From UBA9926 sp913052075 (GTDB taxonomy: Bacteria > Pseudomonadota > Gammaproteobacteria > Pseudomonadales > Azotimanducaceae): a stretch of DNA of 10,378 bases. The notes beneath the pieces are model-generated. The model saw nothing but the letters and a program-made list of their open reading frames with translations. It did no database searches and was not told the origin of the DNA. The position numbers were made by a program, and so were the translations under genes. Shown piece after piece: positions 6,269 through 10,378 of this stretch. Numbering within the stretch: the first letter of the stretch is position 1; each line of letters opens with the position of its first letter. The stretch lies in contig CAJXDD010000088.1 in NCBI GenBank assembly GCA_913052075.1, positions 1 through 10,378 of the forward strand, read 5' to 3'.

Positions 6269-7365
6269 ACGCGGATCCTGCTAACCCCCAGCGAGTGATT
6301 GTCGGCCTTTCTGGCGGCGTTGACTCATCGGTGTCTGCGCTTCTACTCCAGCGTGAGGGATATGAGGTCGAAGGCCTGTTCATGAAGAATTGGGAGGAGG
6401 ATGACGACACAGAATACTGCACGGCGAAGCAAGACCTAGCAGATGCCGAGGCGGTGGCAAACCATCTCTCAATCCCATTACACCGAGCAAATTTCGCAGC
6501 AGAATATTGGGACAACGTCTTTGATCACTTCTTATCCGAATACCAAGCGGGAAGAACACCTAATCCTGATATTTTGTGTAACCGCGAAATCAAATTCAAA
6601 GTATTCGTCGATTACGCAAAACTACTCGGCGCAGACCTAATCGCCACTGGGCATTATGCTCGAACGGAACGCTCCGCTGGCGGCACGGCGCTGCTGAAAG
6701 GCACGGACGAATCCAAAGATCAGTCTTATTTTTTGCAGGGCGTTTCGAGCGATCAATTGAGCGACTGCCTTTTTCCGCTCGGCGAGCTTGATAAGAAGGA
6801 GGTTCGGCAGATTGCGAAATCAAGCGGGCTTCCTACCTTCCAAAAGAAAGATTCAACCGGTATCTGCTTTATCGGCGAGCGCCGATTTGACGATTTCCTT
6901 TCCCAATATCTGCCCGCCAAGCCAGGAATCATCGTAGACCTTGACGGCGCTGTGCTCGGTGAACACCAAGGATTGATGTACCACACCATTGGTCAGCGCG
7001 GCGGCCTTGGCCTCGGCGGCATTCGGGGCCGACCAGAATCACCCTGGTATGTCTGTGAAAAGCGAGTCGATACTAACCAACTCGTAGTGTGCCAAGGCAA
7101 TGAACACCCTGCTTTATTTAAGCAGAAGGTCAAGCTATCAAATCTCCATTGGATAGGTGATGCCCCTGAGAGCGGCCAGCGGCTTGCCGCTAAAATCCGT
7201 TACCGCCAGCCCGATCAGAGCTGCGAGATAACCCTCGGCATCGTCGGTCAAAGCGCACTTCTAACCTTCGAGCGGCCTCAACGCGCTGTCACACCGGGTC
7301 AATGGGCCTGTCTGTATGATGGTGACAGGTGCCTCGGAGGCGGCATCATCGAATCAGCCTCATGA
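6265..7365 (+). CDS. mnmA: tRNA-specific 2-thiouridylase MnmA
   Basis: MnmA (TrmU) makes 2-thiouridine at wobble U34 of tRNA-Lys, -Glu and -Gln, taking sulfur relayed from IscS through the Tus proteins. The 366 residues match the family (368 in E. coli). The PP-loop SGGVDSSV is at 16-23. The two catalytic cysteines are Cys105 in NPDILCNREIKF and Cys201 in DSTGICFIGERRF; ATGHYAR, KDQSYFL and HTIGQRGGLGLGG are also seen. The start is TTG, chosen because GGGAGGG lies 7 bases upstream and the following residues reach the PP-loop at the normal distance; no suitable ATG exists nearby. It overlaps the nudJ stop by 4 bases and the hflD start by 4 bases. Confidence 0.97.
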   Translation: MNADPANPQRVIVGLSGGVDSSVSALLLQREGYEVEGLFMKNWEEDDDTEYCTAKQDLADAEAVANHLSIPLHRANFAAEYWDNVFDHFLSEYQAGRTPNPDILCNREIKFKVFVDYAKLLGADLIATGHYARTERSAGGTALLKGTDESKDQSYFLQGVSSDQLSDCLFPLGELDKKEVRQIAKSSGLPTFQKKDSTGICFIGERRFDDFLSQYLPAKPGIIVDLDGAVLGEHQGLMYHTIGQRGGLGLGGIRGRPESPWYVCEKRVDTNQLVVCQGNEHPALFKQKVKLSNLHWIGDAPESGQRLAAKIRYRQPDQSCEITLGIVGQSALLTFERPQRAVTPGQWACLYDGDRCLGGGIIESAS

Positions 7366-7985
7366 TCAGCACGAGAGAACAAGGGCAAGCCATCGCCATT
7401 GCCGCAGTGACTCAAAGCGTTGAAGTAGCTTTTGATCTCGCGCGAAGCCTATCCTTGCCCGAGGGCACGCTCACTTGTCTAACAGAGAGTCTCTTTCAAA
7501 TTAGCGCTGAATCCCCAAGAAGTATTTACAACGCGGGCGATCAACTTGAACTGGGCATTCGCCGTTGCGGCGAGAGGCTAAAAACCCCCTTGCGCCAAGA
7601 AGAGTCTTTCCTCGCTGCATCGATGCAAATCGCCCATTTGGCAAAGAAGCTAACAAAAGACCCTTCTACTCAGCAACGCCTTCGCTCAGCGATTGAAGCG
7701 ATCGACATTCGACGAACAAAAGAAGTCTCTATCGAGTCAGCCCAGACGGTGGCTCACCGCTCACTTGCGGAGCTCTATCAGTCTCATATTAGCCCGCTCG
7801 GCCCTAAAATTATCTTGCGCGGCGAGCCCCATTTACTTCAGCGCCCTGAAATAGCTGCTAAGATCCGCACTGCGCTACTCGCAGGTGTCAGAGCCATGGT
7901 GCTTTGGCAACAAATGGGTGGGAAGAGTTGGCACCTCGTGCTGCGTAGACGGCAACTGCAACGCGCCCTTAGCACCATTCATTAA
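7362..7985 (+). CDS. hflD: High frequency lysogenization protein HflD homologue
   Basis: The protein is 207 residues (213 in E. coli), mostly helical, with short hydrophobic stretches but no clear transmembrane segment. HflD is a peripheral membrane protein known in E. coli for lowering DNA binding by the phage lambda CII activator; its cellular role is unclear. Recognition rests on the N-terminal pattern QGQAIAIAAVTQSVEVAFDLA, the central helical part and SPLGPKIILRGEP, and above all on its place between mnmA and purB. The ATG overlaps the mnmA stop as ATGA; a longer frame starts inside mnmA but is not needed. No strong ribosome binding site precedes it, which fits translational coupling. 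purB starts 22 bases after its stop. Confidence 0.9.
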   Translation: MISTREQGQAIAIAAVTQSVEVAFDLARSLSLPEGTLTCLTESLFQISAESPRSIYNAGDQLELGIRRCGERLKTPLRQEESFLAASMQIAHLAKKLTKDPSTQQRLRSAIEAIDIRRTKEVSIESAQTVAHRSLAELYQSHISPLGPKIILRGEPHLLQRPEIAAKIRTALLAGVRAMVLWQQMGGKSWHLVLRRRQLQRALSTIH

Positions 7986-8007
7986 TCATCCTGGAGGCGA
8001 TAACGCC

Positions 8008-9396
8008 ATGCAACACAATGCGCTCACCGCCCTCTCTCCCATAGATGGCCGATATCAAGACAAGGCGGCGCCCCTTGCCGTTTTCGGCAGCGAGTACGCG
8101 CTTATCAAGTACCGAGTGTCAGTCGAGATCCACTGGCTTATACATCTTGCCCGCGACGCAAAACTTCCGGCACTTTCCGCATTAACCGATGACATTTGCG
8201 ATGCGCTCGGTGCTGTCGCAAGCCAATTCACCGTTGAGGATGCGCAGTCGATAAAAGATATCGAGCGGGAGACAAACCATGACGTGAAAGCGGTCGAATA
8301 CTTCGTCAAATCCAAAATTGAAGCGATGGACGAGCCGGATCTCAAAAAGAGTCTCGAGTTCGTTCATTTCGGTTGCACCTCTGAGGATATCAACAACCTA
8401 GCCCATGGCCTGATGCTCAAGGGAGCGTTAGGCGAAGTAATCTTGCCTGCTCTGACGCTGGTTCGTGACAACATTGCGACGCTCGGTCGATCATGTAGCG
8501 ATATCGCCATGATGGCTCGAACCCATGGTCAACCAGCATCCCCGACCACCGTTGGCAAAGAGCTGATGAACGTCGTCGCCAGACTCGACCGACAGTTCAA
8601 CCAAATGAGCGAACAGCCAATCCTGGGCAAGATGAATGGTGCGGTGGGCAACTTCAATGCACACACTATTGCCTACCCTAATCTCGACTGGCAAGGCATC
8701 AGCCGGCGATTCGTTGAATCCCTGGGGCTCGATTGGAACGCCATGACCACCCAAATTGAGCCCCATGACTATATGGCTGAACTCTTCCAGAATCTCGTTC
8801 GTTTGAACACGATCCTGATTGATTTTGACCGCGACATTTGGTCGTACATCTCCATCGGCTACTTCAAGCAAAGCGCTGTAGAGGGTGAGACTGGCTCATC
8901 CACGATGCCTCATAAGGTGAACCCTATTGATTTCGAAAACAGCGAGGGGAACCTGGGTATTGCCAATACTTTGTTATCGCACTTAGCGGAGAAGTTACCC
9001 ATCTCACGATGGCAACGTGATCTCACGGATTCGACGGTGATTCGCAATGTAGGGATGGCACTTGGCTACTGTTTGATCGCTTATCAATCCACAGTCCGCG
9101 GCTTAGCCAAACTCGATATTGACCAAATCAAAATCCAAGCAGACCTGGCAGAAAGCTGGGAGTTGCTTGGAGAAGCAGTGCAGACCGTCATGCGGCGCTA
9201 CGGGCTCGAGAACCCCTATGAACGGTTGAAAGCCGCCACGCGAGGCAGAACCTTTGATCGCTCGGCCTACCTTGAATTAATCGAAGATCCTTCGCTTCCA
9301 GAAGCCGCAAAAGCGGCATTGAGAGCGCTTGAGCCAAGCCACTACACGGGGCTTGCTGAGCGCCTCGCGAAGGATTACCCGCCCAGCAATGACTGA
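8008..9396 (+). CDS. purB: Adenylosuccinate lyase PurB
   Basis: PurB catalyses two fumarate-releasing steps of purine synthesis: SAICAR to AICAR and adenylosuccinate to AMP. The 462 residues (456 in E. coli) start LTALSPIDGRYQ and contain TSEDINN (124-130), ARTHGQPASPTT (170-181, with the general-acid His173) and the fumarase/aspartase signature GSSTMPHKVNP (296-306) in the mobile active-site loop. The long E. coli-type form rather than the shorter Bacillus type is clear. The start is ATG at 8008 because GGAGG lies 10 bases upstream and the normal N-terminus follows; the frame opens earlier, inside hflD, without homology. The last 8 bases overlap the next gene. Confidence 0.98.
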   Translation: MQHNALTALSPIDGRYQDKAAPLAVFGSEYALIKYRVSVEIHWLIHLARDAKLPALSALTDDICDALGAVASQFTVEDAQSIKDIERETNHDVKAVEYFVKSKIEAMDEPDLKKSLEFVHFGCTSEDINNLAHGLMLKGALGEVILPALTLVRDNIATLGRSCSDIAMMARTHGQPASPTTVGKELMNVVARLDRQFNQMSEQPILGKMNGAVGNFNAHTIAYPNLDWQGISRRFVESLGLDWNAMTTQIEPHDYMAELFQNLVRLNTILIDFDRDIWSYISIGYFKQSAVEGETGSSTMPHKVNPIDFENSEGNLGIANTLLSHLAEKLPISRWQRDLTDSTVIRNVGMALGYCLIAYQSTVRGLAKLDIDQIKIQADLAESWELLGEAVQTVMRRYGLENPYERLKAATRGRTFDRSAYLELIEDPSLPEAAKAALRALEPSHYTGLAERLAKDYPPSND

Positions 9397-9874
9397 GTCG
9401 TTCAAGCTCCGCGGTGCTAATGTTCGCCATGTCTCTTGGCGCTCCCATCAATCCGAACTCGAATCACTGAGGACGATCGTGTTCATCGAAGAGCAAGCCG
9501 TTCCTATTGCTGACGAATGGGATGGAATGGACGACGTTTCGACCCACTTCCTCGCCGAAAGAAACGATGGGACGCCCGTTGGCTGCGCACGCCTCATGCC
9601 TGATGGACAAATTGGACGTTTGGCAGTGCTCGAGGCAGAGCGCAGGCAGGGTATCGGCCGAAAGTTGATGGAAGCCGTGATCGAATTTGGAGAGCGCCAA
9701 TGCGTTAGTCCGCTTCATCTACACGCTCAGCTGCATGCCATTAAGCTCTATGAATCGCTTGGCTTTACTATCACGGGTGAAGTGTTTTGGGATGCTGGCA
9801 TCGAGCATGTACCCATGCGGCTGACGCGCACAGCTAGCGCATCTCCTGCGCTTGAAACTTATGGCCTGGAGTAA
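9389..9874 (+). CDS. GNAT family N-acetyltransferase, substrate unknown
   Basis: The protein has 161 residues and one acetyltransferase domain. The acetyl-CoA binding motif A is IGRLAVLEAERRQGIGRKLM (75-94), with the pyrophosphate-binding RRQGIG. LHLHAQLHAIKLYESLGF (109-126) is motif B. An N-terminal FIEEQAVP...EWDGMDD segment and a C-terminal DAGIEHVPM are typical of a common but uncharacterised bacterial GNAT group. Substrate cannot be inferred; both protein and small-molecule targets are possible. The ATG at 9389 lies inside the last codons of purB (8-base overlap), so it is probably the last gene of the nudJ-purB operon. A longer frame from an earlier start inside purB lacks homology. No signal peptide or membrane segment is seen. 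Confidence 0.88.
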   Translation: MTESFKLRGANVRHVSWRSHQSELESLRTIVFIEEQAVPIADEWDGMDDVSTHFLAERNDGTPVGCARLMPDGQIGRLAVLEAERRQGIGRKLMEAVIEFGERQCVSPLHLHAQLHAIKLYESLGFTITGEVFWDAGIEHVPMRLTRTASASPALETYGLE

Positions 9875-9918
9875 GCGGCCGTTCTTCCCATCACTGATCA
9901 AGTCATTGAGCCATCGCG

Positions 9919-9977
9919 AGAGAAAAAGAACGCTTATTTCAAAGCATGTGGTCGCACGGGCTGCACAACCCGAACCT
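9919..9977 (-). terminator. Hairpin region with U-rich tract, possible terminator of the rraA-like gene
   Basis: On the minus strand CGGGTT (9973-9968) pairs with AGCCCG (9963-9958) around GTGC, with a further GGTT/GACC closing part outside. One pair is a G-U wobble on the minus strand and an A-C mismatch on the plus strand, favouring RNA from the rraA side. Further on, a 4-bp stem GCTT/AAGC (9946-9933) is followed directly by a U-rich run (9932-9919). The strong stem and the U-run are not adjacent, so this is only a possible terminator. The remainder of the 263-bp gap 9875-10137 shows no gene. Confidence 0.3.
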
Positions 9978-10137
9978 CAGACAGATGCTTATCTAGTGAT
10001 GTTAAAACCCGGGCTTTGTGTTAACGATCTTCGAGCCTAAGAGCTATGCGATCAGCATCGTTGGAATGACTACCCTTGAGATGACTCGCTGTGGCGTTGT
10101 CCGCTACAAGTCTTTTGGTAGGGCGCGATCAAGGGCG

Positions 10138-10378
10138 CTAGTGGAGTTGACGCCCTGCGATAATGACCCCATTCAAATCGGCATACACATAATCATCTGC
10201 ACGCCAATCAGCATCCGCAAATCGAAGCGGAACGCTTCGCGCGCCTGCCCCCTGCTTGACGCTCTTCAGTGGATGTACACCAAGCGCTTTGACGCCGATA
10301 GGCAGGGTGCCCATGACATCTGCATCCCTGATACACCCAAACACCACGACCCCACTCCAGCCATGATCGATCGCCTTC
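10138..10378 (-). CDS. RraA / 4-hydroxy-4-methyl-2-oxoglutarate aldolase family protein, 3' part (5' end outside the window)
   Basis: About 80 C-terminal residues are visible, half of a protein of about 160. The segment AIDHGWSGVVVFGCIRDADV, then LPIGVKALGVHPLKS and DYVYADLNGVIIAG, matches the RraA fold, a trimeric ring. E. coli RraA inhibits RNase E and has no aldolase activity, while relatives split 4-hydroxy-4-methyl-2-oxoglutarate and decarboxylate oxaloacetate with a divalent metal. Here the motif is GCIRDAD: the Arg-Asp pair that serves substrate and metal binding in the aldolases is kept, where E. coli RraA has Arg-Gln. The aldolase type is therefore the better guess, and I give no gene symbol. 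The gene converges on the acetyltransferase gene and ends with TAG. Confidence 0.9.
   Translation of the reverse strand, partial: KAIDHGWSGVVVFGCIRDADVMGTLPIGVKALGVHPLKSVKQGAGARSVPLRFADADWRADDYVYADLNGVIIAGRQLH

Noticed and set aside
9852..10040. 62-codon frame after the acetyltransferase gene
   Set aside because: It starts at TTG inside the acetyltransferase gene, shows no family features and runs through the hairpin region.
1..10378. Mobile element, phage, defence or CRISPR signatures
   Set aside because: No transposase, integrase, terminal inverted repeats, attachment-type duplication or spaced direct repeats were seen; gene content and order are those of a conserved core region.

Overview
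The window looks like ordinary core chromosome of a gammaproteobacterium with balanced base composition. The evidence is gene order and protein families. infA, clpA and clpS lie next to each other. The series nudJ, mnmA, hflD, purB is the same as in Escherichia coli, and HflD and the ClpA/ClpS pair point to Gammaproteobacteria. Genus and species cannot be read from this segment. There are no rRNA or tRNA genes, insertion sequences, CRISPR arrays or phage genes that I can see.

Layout from left to right: the 3' end of infA (+); clpA and clpS on the minus strand, transcribed clpS to clpA and converging on infA; a 418-bp gap with no recognised gene; rluE (+), divergent from clpS; a 225-bp convergent gap; moaC, moaD, moaE on the minus strand, tightly packed; a 39-bp divergent gap; then nudJ, mnmA, hflD, purB and a GNAT acetyltransferase gene on the plus strand, four of the five start/stop junctions overlapping or nearly so; a convergent gap with weak hairpins; and the 3' part of a RraA/HMG-aldolase family gene on the minus strand, cut by the window edge.

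Functional themes: protein quality control (ClpS adaptor and ClpA unfoldase, feeding a ClpP encoded elsewhere), translation (IF-1, 23S rRNA pseudouridylation by RluE, tRNA wobble 2-thiolation by MnmA), molybdenum cofactor synthesis (MoaC, MoaD, MoaE, with MoaA absent from this window) and purine synthesis (PurB). NudJ, HflD and the acetyltransferase ride in the mnmA-purB operon.

I found no new multi-gene system. The points most worth a second look are small: a 24-bp tandem repeat between clpS and clpA, an open frame upstream of rluE in the same reading frame and separated from it by a single TAA, an unusually long ClpS N-terminus, two small overlapping frames on the opposite strand of that same gap, and two intergenic hairpins whose imperfect pairs are G-U wobbles only when read on the minus strand.
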